Positions 18,403 through 27,294 of a stretch of DNA of 64,000 bases are shown here, piece by piece. How positions within the stretch are numbered: position 1 is the first letter of the stretch; the number at the start of each line of letters is the position of its first letter. Location of the stretch: assembly GCA_947427285.1 (NCBI GenBank), contig CANEHE010000001.1, positions 108,945 to 172,944 on the forward strand. The letters are read 5' to 3'. The notes under the pieces were generated by a model. The model saw only the letters and a list, made by a program, of their open reading frames with translations, was not told the origin of the DNA and did no database searches. A program made the translations under genes and the position numbers. Origin of the DNA: an uncultured Porphyromonadaceae bacterium (GTDB taxonomy: Bacteria > Bacteroidota > Bacteroidia > Bacteroidales > Muribaculaceae).

Positions 18403-19608
18403 ATGGACCGAAAAGTCACATTCCCGGAGTTGGCCGCTATGCTGGCCTTGCAGACCTCATTGCCTCTTGACGGTTGTGAGGCCTATCTGCGTGAGTTTAT
18501 TGCGTTGGTCACTCAGAGTCTGACTGAAGGTGAGACGCTTCGCATCAAAGGATTCGGTACGTTCAGACTACAACCGATAGGGGCCAGAAAGAGTATAAGT
18601 GTCGCTACCGGAGAGGAGGTCGAGATTCCAGGTCATAACAGGATTGTGTTCATTCCGGCCAAAGAATTGGCCGAAGAGGTGAATGCTCCGTTTTTGGCAT
18701 TTGAGGCTGTGGAGATTCCCGATGGAGCAGATGAATCCGCTATGTCCGATAATTCTGATATTAGGGAAACTGTGGGAACGGAAGAGATTATAGAAGACAA
18801 TATTCAGGAAGATCTTGTATCAGAGGAGGAAGATTCTGTTTTTGATATAAATCATTCTGTCAATGAAATTTCCCGGGCCCAGCAGGTAATAGAGGAAAGT
18901 GATTTTATTTTTACAGAACAGGAGCCGGAAGCGGGATTGGTCCCGGATATTGAGCCTGACGAAAATATTCAGGATTCTGATAATTCCTCTGCCCCCAGTG
19001 TTTCCGAATCTCTTTCAGAATCAGAACAGTCGGGACCGATTGTATGTAATGAAGTATTGCCTGATCAGATCGTACAGCCGATACCTCCGGTCAGACGCCA
19101 TAGTTTTCTCAAGGGCTTCCTCTGGGGTATTGTAGCTGGAATTGTGGTCTGTGCAGCCGGTATCTTGATAGGTATTGCTGTCATTGAATGGCAACTTAAG
19201 CATTCTGAAGATCCAGCCCCGGCGACACCGGTAGCAGTCGGAGTTGTTCCGGTACCTGCGCCTACTGTCGGCGATGTTTCCGATACATTGAATTCCGATA
19301 CAATAAGTGTTCCTACACAGCCTTCGGATGTGGAAACACGACAGTCGGAATCCGATAAACCGGTATATGACATTGTGACCAAGACACGTTATCTGACAAC
19401 GATGGCCAAAGATCATTATGGGAATTATCATCTCTGGCCATATATCTACGAAGAGAACAAGGCAATTCTGGGACATCCGGACCGCATACGTCCAGGTACG
19501 CGTGTACGTATTCCTTCGCTTGAGAAATATGGGGTTGATCCGACTAACCCTGCTGATATCACCGAGGCCAAGCGCAAAGGTGCCCGGATATATTCCCGTT
19601 ATCGCTGA
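18403..19608 (+). CDS. HU-domain / transmembrane / LysM-like fusion protein
   Basis: A 401-residue chimera. Residues ~1-95 form an HU-like DNA-binding domain (FPELAAML, IKGFGTFRLQ, VATGEEVEIPG, NRIVFIPA). Residues ~100-225 are strongly acidic, repeat-poor and probably disordered. One hydrophobic span occupies ~235-263 (starting FLKGFLWGIVAGIVV) after a basic patch. A Pro/Thr/Ser linker follows, then residues ~325-380 resemble a LysM domain (TMAKDHYGNYHLWPYIYEEN then IRPGTRVRIPS). The topology implied by the charge bias is HU in the cytoplasm and LysM in the periplasm. The start is ATG 18403, 4 bp after the upstream HU stop; an in-frame ATG at 18385 overlaps that gene. Function is not established; tethering DNA to the cell wall is only a hypothesis. 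Confidence 0.82.
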   Translation: MDRKVTFPELAAMLALQTSLPLDGCEAYLREFIALVTQSLTEGETLRIKGFGTFRLQPIGARKSISVATGEEVEIPGHNRIVFIPAKELAEEVNAPFLAFEAVEIPDGADESAMSDNSDIRETVGTEEIIEDNIQEDLVSEEEDSVFDINHSVNEISRAQQVIEESDFIFTEQEPEAGLVPDIEPDENIQDSDNSSAPSVSESLSESEQSGPIVCNEVLPDQIVQPIPPVRRHSFLKGFLWGIVAGIVVCAAGILIGIAVIEWQLKHSEDPAPATPVAVGVVPVPAPTVGDVSDTLNSDTISVPTQPSDVETRQSESDKPVYDIVTKTRYLTTMAKDHYGNYHLWPYIYEENKAILGHPDRIRPGTRVRIPSLEKYGVDPTNPADITEAKRKGARIYSRYR

Positions 19609-19613
19609 ATGAA

Positions 19614-20621
19614 ATGAAAGAGACAGAAAATATTTTGGCAAACTCTCTCTATCTTGGTATAGACATAGGAGGCACCCATACTGTTTTCGCCATTGTGGGT
19701 CCGAAAGGCAAGATTCTGTGTCGCGGAGGAATCCGCACTACCGACTACTCGGTTTTCTTTGATTTTGCAAAGGCTCTCAGAAAGTCTGTGGAAGCTCTTG
19801 CTCGAGAGGCAGGGATAAATATCACCTGTATCGAAGGAATAGGGGTCGGTGCGCCCTGTGTAAATGCTCTCACCGGTGTGGCAGAAGGTGCTGTCGATCT
19901 TCCATGGCCGTCGCCTGTGCCGTTGGCAGAGACATTGCAGAATGTATTTGGCATTCCGGTCGGAGCCGCCAACGACGCCAATGCTGCGGCGATGGGGGAG
20001 ATGTATTATGGAGCATGTATGGACTATGATGATTTTATCATGATTACTCTCGGCACGGGAGTGGGATCGGCCATAGTGGCCGATGGAAATATGATTCTGG
20101 GCAAGCGGGCATTGGCCGGAGAGTTAGGACATTCCATCGTGCGTTATGACAGCGACCGTATGTGTAGTTGTGGACGTCGTGGATGCCTTGAGATGTACTG
20201 TTCTGCCCGCGGGGTAGTTCTTACGGCCAGAAAAATGCTTGAAGCCACTAAAGAAGATTCGTCTTTACGCTCAATCCCTTCTGATACACTTTCTGCGAAA
20301 GATATATGTCTTGCTGCAAGTGCCGGAGATAAGATTGCCATGGATACAATGCGCTTTACTGGAGAAATTCTTGGAGAGGCGTGTGCGAATTTCACGGCGT
20401 TCTCATCACCGGAGGCTTTTGTGTTTTTCGGAGGTGTAGCCAGAGCTTTCCCATACTTTAAGGACGCGATGATAGAGTCATATAGGCGCAATCTGCTTTG
20501 GGTCTATAGAGATCAGGTGAAATTTCTGCAGTCTGACCTCCCGTTTGATGACGCAGCTCTTCTCGGTGCGGCCGCTGTGGGACGGCGTGCGGCACTAAAG
20601 ACTTTCTGTCCTACTTGTTAG
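19614..20621 (+). CDS. ROK family sugar kinase / glucokinase-like protein
   Basis: Probable cytoplasmic sugar kinase, 335 residues. The N-terminal ATP loop GIDIGGTHTVFAI is followed by the sugar-binding segment GVGAPCVN and then NDANAAAMGE. Next come the catalytic-loop glycine motif TLGTGVGSAIV and the ROK signature GHSIVRY with the zinc cysteines C184, C186 and C191 in CSCGRRGCLE. There is no N-terminal helix-turn-helix, so it is a kinase and not a ROK repressor. Substrate (glucose, N-acetylmannosamine or other) is not decidable. It begins 5 bp after the HU-LysM gene and precedes a fucosidase. Confidence 0.9.
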   Translation: MKETENILANSLYLGIDIGGTHTVFAIVGPKGKILCRGGIRTTDYSVFFDFAKALRKSVEALAREAGINITCIEGIGVGAPCVNALTGVAEGAVDLPWPSPVPLAETLQNVFGIPVGAANDANAAAMGEMYYGACMDYDDFIMITLGTGVGSAIVADGNMILGKRALAGELGHSIVRYDSDRMCSCGRRGCLEMYCSARGVVLTARKMLEATKEDSSLRSIPSDTLSAKDICLAASAGDKIAMDTMRFTGEILGEACANFTAFSSPEAFVFFGGVARAFPYFKDAMIESYRRNLLWVYRDQVKFLQSDLPFDDAALLGAAAVGRRAALKTFCPTC

Positions 20622-20677
20622 TAACATCGGTCGGTTTCGATTCGGTCTTTTACATTTATCTGATAAATCTTTGAGTC

Positions 20678-21976
20678 ATGTGCAGATTTTTTGCCTCGAT
20701 TGTACTGTTATCATTTGTTCTGCCGTTGTTCGCTTATACGCCTTCTGCGGAGGTGTTGGAATCACGTCGCCAATTTGCAGAAGATCGATTTGGAATTTTC
20801 ATCCATTGGGGTATATATTCCATGTTCGGTCAAGGGGAATGGTACCTTAATTATGGACCACGTGCCGACGAGTATGCCAAGGCGGCTTCGGGTTTTTATC
20901 CGGCTGGCTTTGATGCATCGGAATGGGCGGACGCCATAAGCGGTTCCGGTGCGAAATATATCTGCTTCACAACCAGGCATCACGATGGGTTTTCAATGTG
21001 GCATACGGAACAAAGCCCGTATAATATAGTCGATGCCACACCATTCCGGCGGGATGTGCTCCGGGAGCTTTCCGAGGCATGCCGGAAGAAAGATCTGAGT
21101 TTGCATTTGTATTATTCCCATCTCGATTGGATACGCGACGACTATCCGCAGGGACGCACAGGGCATACCACCGGCCGTGATTCTTTGCGTGCTGATTGGC
21201 CGCGTTACCGGGAATTCATGGATCGCCAGCTGACAGAACTTCTTACCGGATATGGGCCAATACGTGCCGTATGGTTCGACGGTTGGTGGGATCATGACTC
21301 TGATTCCATCCCATTTGACTGGCAACTCGACACCCAATATGAGCTTATTCATAAGCTGCAGCCTGCATGTCTGGTGGGAAACAACCATCATCAGACTCCC
21401 TTCCCCGGAGAGGATATTCAGATTTTCGAACGGGATTTGCCAGGAGAAAACACTGCCGGGTTGTCTGGTCAGGAAATAGGAAAGTTACCACTGGAGACAT
21501 GCAATACCATGAACGGGATGTGGGGATATAAAGTGGTAGACACAAACTACAAGGATGCCAGAACTCTTATCCGTTATCTTGTGCGTACTGCCGGAATGGG
21601 TGCGAATCTGCTTCTTAATATCGGTCCGCGTCCGGATGGCCGCCTTCCGGATCAGGCGTTGCAGCGTCTGCGGGAGATAGGAGAGTGGATGAAGGTATAT
21701 GGAGAGACGATATACGGTACCTCCGGAAGTGATTTTAAAGCGGACTGGGGCACATCCACAAGAAAAGACAACAGACTTTTCGCCCATATCATGACACCAT
21801 CCTCGACTGATATTTTCATACCTGTCAAGGAGAAGGTCAAGGACGTGCGATTTTTCTCTGATCCATCAGTAAAATTGCGACACAAGAGGGTTAAGGATGG
21901 AGTGCGCCTGAGTCTGGATTCCGTTCCCGATGATATAGATTTTGTTGTGGAGCTTATACTTGACCGTAAAATATAA
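20678..21976 (+). CDS. Alpha-L-fucosidase, glycoside hydrolase family 29
   Basis: Secreted retaining exo-fucosidase releasing L-fucose from host or dietary glycans. 432 residues with an N-terminal signal peptide (~20 residues, ending ...PLFAYTPS). The GH29 core is recognisable: FGIFIHWGIYSMFGQGEWY, YICFTTRHHDGFSMW, HLYYSHLDW and the nucleophile region AVWFDGWWDHD with the predicted nucleophile at D201. LLNIGPRPDGRLPDQAL, highly conserved in the family, follows. A compact C-terminal beta-sandwich ends the protein. The general acid/base cannot be assigned with confidence, as it varies in GH29. Confidence 0.93.
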   Translation: MCRFFASIVLLSFVLPLFAYTPSAEVLESRRQFAEDRFGIFIHWGIYSMFGQGEWYLNYGPRADEYAKAASGFYPAGFDASEWADAISGSGAKYICFTTRHHDGFSMWHTEQSPYNIVDATPFRRDVLRELSEACRKKDLSLHLYYSHLDWIRDDYPQGRTGHTTGRDSLRADWPRYREFMDRQLTELLTGYGPIRAVWFDGWWDHDSDSIPFDWQLDTQYELIHKLQPACLVGNNHHQTPFPGEDIQIFERDLPGENTAGLSGQEIGKLPLETCNTMNGMWGYKVVDTNYKDARTLIRYLVRTAGMGANLLLNIGPRPDGRLPDQALQRLREIGEWMKVYGETIYGTSGSDFKADWGTSTRKDNRLFAHIMTPSSTDIFIPVKEKVKDVRFFSDPSVKLRHKRVKDGVRLSLDSVPDDIDFVVELILDRKI

Positions 21977-22008
21977 TTCTATACTTACTATCCAAAAAAC
22001 AATATTAC

Positions 22009-22764
22009 GTGTCTGTGAAACTTGAAATATGTGCGGGAGGGATTGACGATGCAATTGCAGCTGTCAAGGGTAATGCCGACAGGATTGAGCTATGTTCCGC
22101 CCTTTCCGAAGGAGGTCTGACGCCATCGGCTGCAGCTGTTGGTATGGCTGCGGAATTATCTATACCAGTCAATGTCCTGATACGTCCGCGTAGTGGCGAT
22201 TTTATCTATTCGGCTGCAGAGGCAGAGATGATGGAACGTGACATACGTTTTGCTCTTGAATCAGGCGTCTCCGGAGTGGTATTAGGAGCTCTCACTGCTG
22301 ATGGTGATGTCGACATTCCTCTTTGTCGCCGTCTGGTAGGTGCCGCACGTGAGGTAAATCCGGATGCAGATCTTACTTTTCATCGTGCGTTTGATTTGGC
22401 TGCCTCGCCGTTTGATGCTATTGAAAAAATAGTTGAACTTGGTTTTCATCGTGTACTTACATCGGGGCAGGCCTCTACCGCTCTAAAAGGTGCGGCATTG
22501 ATCAGGGAATTGAAAGAGCATGTAGGAAGTCGGATTCTTCTTATGGCTGGTGCCGGGGTCAATCCGGCAAATGCCGCAGATATTATATGTCTCAGTCATG
22601 CGGATGAACTTCATGCTTCGGCACGTTCGCCGTTGTCATCTCAGATGGTAAGTTACCGCAGAGGGGTATGCATGGGCTCTTCCGATACAGAAAATGGATC
22701 AAGACTCATTACTGATGCCTCAATTGTAAAATCTATAAAAAACGCCATAGATTGTCTCTCATGA
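22009..22764 (+). CDS. cutC: Copper homeostasis protein CutC
   Basis: TIM-barrel protein of the CutC family, 251 residues. The family name comes from a copper-tolerance phenotype; the molecular activity is not firmly known. The conserved start EICAGGIDDAIAAVKGNADR is followed by IELCSALSEGGLTPS, NVLIRPRSGDFIYS, GVVLGALTADGDVD, TFHRAFDLA and RVLTSGQAS. Translation starts at a GTG, at 22009 or more conventionally 22015. The stop overlaps the start of the next gene (ATGA). Confidence 0.93.
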   Translation: MSVKLEICAGGIDDAIAAVKGNADRIELCSALSEGGLTPSAAAVGMAAELSIPVNVLIRPRSGDFIYSAAEAEMMERDIRFALESGVSGVVLGALTADGDVDIPLCRRLVGAAREVNPDADLTFHRAFDLAASPFDAIEKIVELGFHRVLTSGQASTALKGAALIRELKEHVGSRILLMAGAGVNPANAADIICLSHADELHASARSPLSSQMVSYRRGVCMGSSDTENGSRLITDASIVKSIKNAIDCLS

Positions 22765-25361
22765 AAAAAGTCGTATTTTCAGTCATACTTTGTGCCTCTG
22801 TTATGCCTGTAGGTGCCAGAACTATCCTTACTCTTACAGCCAGAGCAGACTATGAATCGCGCATTTCTACCCAGAAAAGTCTCGCATCGAGACTTTCTCT
22901 CCACAAAGCGTCCGAAGGTCCGGAACGCGAAGCCCTCCAGTTTCTGTATGCCTATATGCCAACTTCGGATGTGCTCGACTATTCGGATTCTTTCTATCTT
23001 GAAAATATACGAACTTCGCTTGAAGCTGCCAGCGAGATGCCATGGGGTGATAAGGTGCCTGATCGGGAGTGGCGACATTTTGTCCTTCCGGTAAGGGTAA
23101 ATAATGAGAATCTTGACCTTTCTCGTCCGGCTTTCTATGCGGAGTTGCGGGATCGGGTCAGAAATCTGTCGATGGCAGAAGCAATTCTTGAGGTCAATCA
23201 CTGGTGTCATGAGAAAGTGGCTTATCAACCCTCGGATGCAAGGACCTCTTCTCCTCTTGCCACTGTCTGCAATGCTTTGGGACGCTGTGGAGAGGAGTCA
23301 ACATTCACTGTCGCGGCATTGCGGAGTGTAGGTATTCCGGCCCGTCAGGTCTATACTCCCCGATGGGCACATACTGATGACAATCATGCATGGGTTGAGG
23401 CATGGGCTGACGGTAAGTGGCATTTCATAGGTGCGTGTGAACCGGAGGCTGTGCTCGATCTCGCATGGTTTAACGCTCCGGCTTCCAGAGGTATGCTGAT
23501 GAATACGAAAGTCACAGGAGCTTATGATGGGCCGGAGGAAGTGTTGTCGTGCAATGCCAATTATACTCAGATAAATGTCACCTCAAACTATGCCCCTGTA
23601 GATGTGAAGCGTGTCTTGGTCTATGATGTCGCCGGACAACCTGTGAAGGGCGCGAAAGTAAATTTCTCGCTATACAACTATGCGGAGTTTTATCCTGTCG
23701 CTGTCAGGACTACCGACTCCCGCGGATATGTGGAATTGACTGCCGGGTTGGGTGATATGATAGTATGGGCATCCGATGGCTCTCGTTTTGGACTGGCCAA
23801 GACGGAAAATGGAGATACGCTTCGCTTGACTCTGGACAAGGATGCATCTTTTCGCGGGACATTGTCATTTGACATTGTGCCTCCTCATCAGTCATCGAAA
23901 TTGTCGGTGGTGGATCCTGTACAGGCTGATATTAATGAGCAACGTAAGTCTCGTGAAGATTCCATCCGTGCTGCCTATACCTCGACCTTTATCTCTCCGG
24001 ACTTGGCGGCTGGGATATGTCGTGACCTTTCTCTTCCGGACGAGGCTGCTGAACTTATTGTGAAATCAAGAGGAAATCATCGTGTCATTGTAGATTTTCT
24101 CAGACGGGTATCTCCAGGACTACGAAAAAAAGCTGTCACACTTCTTTCGGTGGTCAGCGAAAAGGATTTGCATGATATAACTCCGGAAGTGTTGGATGAC
24201 CATCTTGCAACTCCCGATCTTCCTACGCCTCTGTTTGCGAAATACGTACTAAGTCCAAGAGTTGAAAATGAGATGTTGACTCCATGGAGATCTTTTCTCA
24301 GGTCGCACATATCCGATGCGCAGGCTCTTGCCTGGAGGCGTAATCCCCGCTTGCTGGAAAAGGAACTTAAGGACAGAATAGAGATAGATTCCGTATGGTA
24401 TCCGGTCGGATTCCGTACTTCTCCCGCTCAGACATGGATTTCATCTGTCGGGGATCCGTTGTCACGCTCGATTCTATTTGTCGCCATGGCGCGCAGTATA
24501 GGAATTCCAGCCCGTATCGATCCAGTTACTCATTCTACCCAGTTCGCCGACAATTCAGGTAATTGGTGTGATGTCTTCATCGGTGCACGTAGAGATGACA
24601 GTCCTTTGCCGAAAGGCAAACTCACTATTGACTGTGAGAATGTTTCCCGAGAACCATCATATCTTGCACAGTTTACTATTTCAAAAATTGAGGAAGGGAT
24701 GCCTGTATTGTATGAATTTGGCGATTTTGAGCCGTTGTCTTCGGTCAATTCCCGTAGTGAGGCTTTGACTGCCGGTCAGTATGCTCTTGTAAGCGGCCAG
24801 CGGCTTGCTGATGGCTCGGTTCTCGCGTTGACCAGATTTTTCGGTGTGATACCTGAGATTGACAATCGGGTAGCTCTTGAAATACGGCAGGATACTTCCG
24901 CATTACAGGTAATCGGTTCGCTTGACGCAGAGACTCTTTTCCGACCGTTGGATTCCGATGATAAGGTCTCCTTGATTTCTCAGGCCGGGCGTGGTTATTA
25001 TGTGGTTGGTATTGTAAAACCAGGTCATGAACCAAGTGCGCATGCTCTGAACGACATTTCCGTTGCCGCAGAATTGCTTGAGGCAACAGGACGCAAATTG
25101 ATTCTTCTTTTTCCGGATGAGGAAGCAGCTGCCCGTTTTGTTCCATCCGACTATGGTCCGCTTCCTTCCAATGTTATACTTGGCGTCGATTCAGATTCCG
25201 CAGTCAGCCATGGGCTACGGAACGGACTTCAACTTTCTTCCGAGGAATTGCCGGTAGTTGCAGTGGCCGATTCTTTCAACCGCATTGTTTACGTCAGTCA
25301 AGGTTATACTATCCATCTCGGAGAAAATCTGGCGAAGATTCTTGAACGTCTTCGGGAATAA
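22761..25361 (+). CDS. Secreted transglutaminase-like domain protein
   Basis: Large (866 residues) exported protein with a signal peptide of ~22 residues. The transglutaminase-like core lies at ~140-235, with the catalytic cysteine C176 in GRCGEES and histidine H209 in DNHAW. The usual third aspartate is not obvious: the equivalent strand reads GACEPE. A beta-sandwich (carboxypeptidase-regulatory-like, DVAGQPVKGAKVNF) follows, then a long C-terminal region containing a second transglutaminase-like fragment (DPLSRSILFVAMARSIGIPARI). This architecture is common in Bacteroidetes and thought to act on peptides or peptidoglycan, but the activity is unproven. The start ATG overlaps the cutC stop by 4 bp. 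Confidence 0.85.
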   Translation: MKKVVFSVILCASVMPVGARTILTLTARADYESRISTQKSLASRLSLHKASEGPEREALQFLYAYMPTSDVLDYSDSFYLENIRTSLEAASEMPWGDKVPDREWRHFVLPVRVNNENLDLSRPAFYAELRDRVRNLSMAEAILEVNHWCHEKVAYQPSDARTSSPLATVCNALGRCGEESTFTVAALRSVGIPARQVYTPRWAHTDDNHAWVEAWADGKWHFIGACEPEAVLDLAWFNAPASRGMLMNTKVTGAYDGPEEVLSCNANYTQINVTSNYAPVDVKRVLVYDVAGQPVKGAKVNFSLYNYAEFYPVAVRTTDSRGYVELTAGLGDMIVWASDGSRFGLAKTENGDTLRLTLDKDASFRGTLSFDIVPPHQSSKLSVVDPVQADINEQRKSREDSIRAAYTSTFISPDLAAGICRDLSLPDEAAELIVKSRGNHRVIVDFLRRVSPGLRKKAVTLLSVVSEKDLHDITPEVLDDHLATPDLPTPLFAKYVLSPRVENEMLTPWRSFLRSHISDAQALAWRRNPRLLEKELKDRIEIDSVWYPVGFRTSPAQTWISSVGDPLSRSILFVAMARSIGIPARIDPVTHSTQFADNSGNWCDVFIGARRDDSPLPKGKLTIDCENVSREPSYLAQFTISKIEEGMPVLYEFGDFEPLSSVNSRSEALTAGQYALVSGQRLADGSVLALTRFFGVIPEIDNRVALEIRQDTSALQVIGSLDAETLFRPLDSDDKVSLISQAGRGYYVVGIVKPGHEPSAHALNDISVAAELLEATGRKLILLFPDEEAAARFVPSDYGPLPSNVILGVDSDSAVSHGLRNGLQLSSEELPVVAVADSFNRIVYVSQGYTIHLGENLAKILERLRE

Positions 25362-25388
25362 TATTGAACCCCGATATAATATAATGTT

Positions 25389-25426
25389 GCAAGGCAGAGA
25401 GATATGATTTGGACTCTCTGCCTTGC
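25389..25426. terminator. Terminator between convergent genes
   Basis: A perfect 13-bp stem (25389-25401 with 25414-25426) and 12-nt loop sits between the transglutaminase-like gene (plus) and the murB fusion (minus). No long T-run follows on either side, so efficiency is uncertain. Confidence 0.65.
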
Positions 25427-25435
25427 AGCTATTTG

Positions 25436-27250
25436 TTAGCACTCGATTATCTGTCCGTCGTAGGCCGGTTGTATCAATGTCACGCCTTCAATCTGAGTGC
25501 ATGCCGTTTCTAATCGTTCCGAAAGTCGGGCATGAGAGGGTGCTTCATGGCAGAGATGTGTGAGCCATGCCTGCTGGGGACGAAGTCGCTTTATCACACA
25601 TAGAGCCTCGTCGATGGTCAGGTGTGCAAAGTGTTCTCGATCACGGAGCCCATTTATAATCAACACTTTCAGACCCTCAAGTTTGCACATCTCTGAATCG
25701 GGAATTGTCTTTGCGTCAGTAATGTATGCAAAATCTCCGATTCTGTATCCGACGATAGGAAGCTGACCATGGTTTACGCTGATAGGTATGATTTTCAAGC
25801 CTCTTAAAAGAAAAGGATGGTCATCTATAATCTGAAAATCAAAGCGCGGCACTCCGGGATAAAGATTCTCTCTGAAGCAGTAATCGTAACGCTTACGGAG
25901 AGAGGCGGCTACATCCTCACGTAGAAAGACTGGAAGGTCTCCTTCTATACAGAATGGACGTAAATCGTCGAAACCTCCTACATGATCAGCATGATTGTGA
26001 GTAACCAGTACTGCATCAATACCGGTTATATTGTTTTCCAGAGCCTGTTTCCGGAAATCGGGAGAGGCGTCAATGAGCAGACGGAGCCCGTGAGTTTCCA
26101 CATATATGGAGGCTCGTTGACGTTTGTCGTGCCTATCAGTAGAACGGCATACATCACAGCCACATCCTATTTCAGGAATACCTTTTGAAGTACCTGATCC
26201 AAGAACAGTCACCCGGATACGGGTATCAATATAGTTCACTTCCGGGTGCAGTCTTATTCCGAATTTACTGTTTACTGTTTCTTCAATTTTATTCGCCAGG
26301 CGGCATACATCTGAAGCGGTCGCACTTCCGGAGTTGACTATCACAAGCGGTTGCATATCCCACACTCTGGCACCACCTTCAGACACACCCTTAAGTCCGG
26401 CATGGTCTATCATCCATGCCGCAGGAAGTTTCACAAGATCGTTGCTGAGCTCATAACAAGGAGTATCCGGACGGCGGCGTAACACTTCCCCCTCGTAATA
26501 TGCACGGCTTACCACCGGATTCTTGAAAAAGCTGCCTGCGCTACCGATGATTTCCGGATCGGGAAGCTTATCCGCCCTGATACGTTCCACCTCCTTTTTT
26601 ACCTCTTCTATGGTAGGAGTATGACCCAACCGGGTATGAAGTTCCCGGAGTGGTCCGTATGAGAGATTGGAGGCTGTAGTAGAAGGGTGTAGACGGAAAC
26701 TTACCCGGACTACATAGTAACGTCCTTTAGCCCCATGTTTGAAGATAGAGTCCCGGTAGCCCAACCGACATTCCGATGCCATGAAAGTCACGGTTTCACG
26801 TTTCTCGATATCAAAGCATTCCACGGAGTGAAGTGTGTCTTTCACCTCTACACCGTATGCTCCAACATTCTGGACCGGCGCGGCTCCGACCTCTCCTGGT
26901 ATGCCGGCCAGATTTTCCAGGCCAGCCAGGCCCTGGGCCACACACCAGTCTACTAAGTCGGTCCATCGTTCCCCGGCTCCGGCTATCACATACGCAGTCT
27001 CGGGATCACGGTCATAACGGGTAATACCTTTTATCGCCGAATGCAGTACGAGTCCGTCGAAGTCAGAAACGAACAAAAGGTTGCTTCCTCCGCCGATATG
27101 TAGAATCTCATTGTCGGTGAACTCGGCGGTACGCGAGATCTTTGTCAATTCCTTGACAGAACTGTACTCGGCAAATAATTTTGCACGTGCCGGGCTCCCA
27201 AAGGTTGTGTATGGTGTGAGATCGTAGTCTTTCTTGAATATACTTTCCAT
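25436..27250 (-). CDS. murB: Fusion of UDP-N-acetylmuramate dehydrogenase (MurB) and a PhnP-like metallo-beta-lactamase domain
   Basis: Two complete enzymes in one 604-residue frame. Residues ~1-340 are MurB, which reduces UDP-GlcNAc-enolpyruvate to UDP-MurNAc; visible are NTFG-like TPYTTFGSPARA, the FAD segment GGGSNLLF, the glycine-rich GIPGEVGAAPVQNVGAYG, GSAGSFFKNP with its catalytic serine, and the terminal LHPEVNYI. From ~343 the chain continues as an MBL-fold hydrolase (VTVLGSGTSKGIPEIGC, then the metal motif H418-N-H420-A-D422-H423). That domain resembles phosphoribosyl cyclic phosphodiesterase PhnP. I chose the ATG at 27250 because the longer frame from 27298 overlaps the upstream gene. 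Confidence 0.9.
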   Translation of the reverse strand: MESIFKKDYDLTPYTTFGSPARAKLFAEYSSVKELTKISRTAEFTDNEILHIGGGSNLLFVSDFDGLVLHSAIKGITRYDRDPETAYVIAGAGERWTDLVDWCVAQGLAGLENLAGIPGEVGAAPVQNVGAYGVEVKDTLHSVECFDIEKRETVTFMASECRLGYRDSIFKHGAKGRYYVVRVSFRLHPSTTASNLSYGPLRELHTRLGHTPTIEEVKKEVERIRADKLPDPEIIGSAGSFFKNPVVSRAYYEGEVLRRRPDTPCYELSNDLVKLPAAWMIDHAGLKGVSEGGARVWDMQPLVIVNSGSATASDVCRLANKIEETVNSKFGIRLHPEVNYIDTRIRVTVLGSGTSKGIPEIGCGCDVCRSTDRHDKRQRASIYVETHGLRLLIDASPDFRKQALENNITGIDAVLVTHNHADHVGGFDDLRPFCIEGDLPVFLREDVAASLRKRYDYCFRENLYPGVPRFDFQIIDDHPFLLRGLKIIPISVNHGQLPIVGYRIGDFAYITDAKTIPDSEMCKLEGLKVLIINGLRDREHFAHLTIDEALCVIKRLRPQQAWLTHLCHEAPSHARLSERLETACTQIEGVTLIQPAYDGQIIEC

Positions 27251-27294
27251 TATATGGCTAAAGGTGTTATGTATGTTTGAACTGGAAGGACCGG

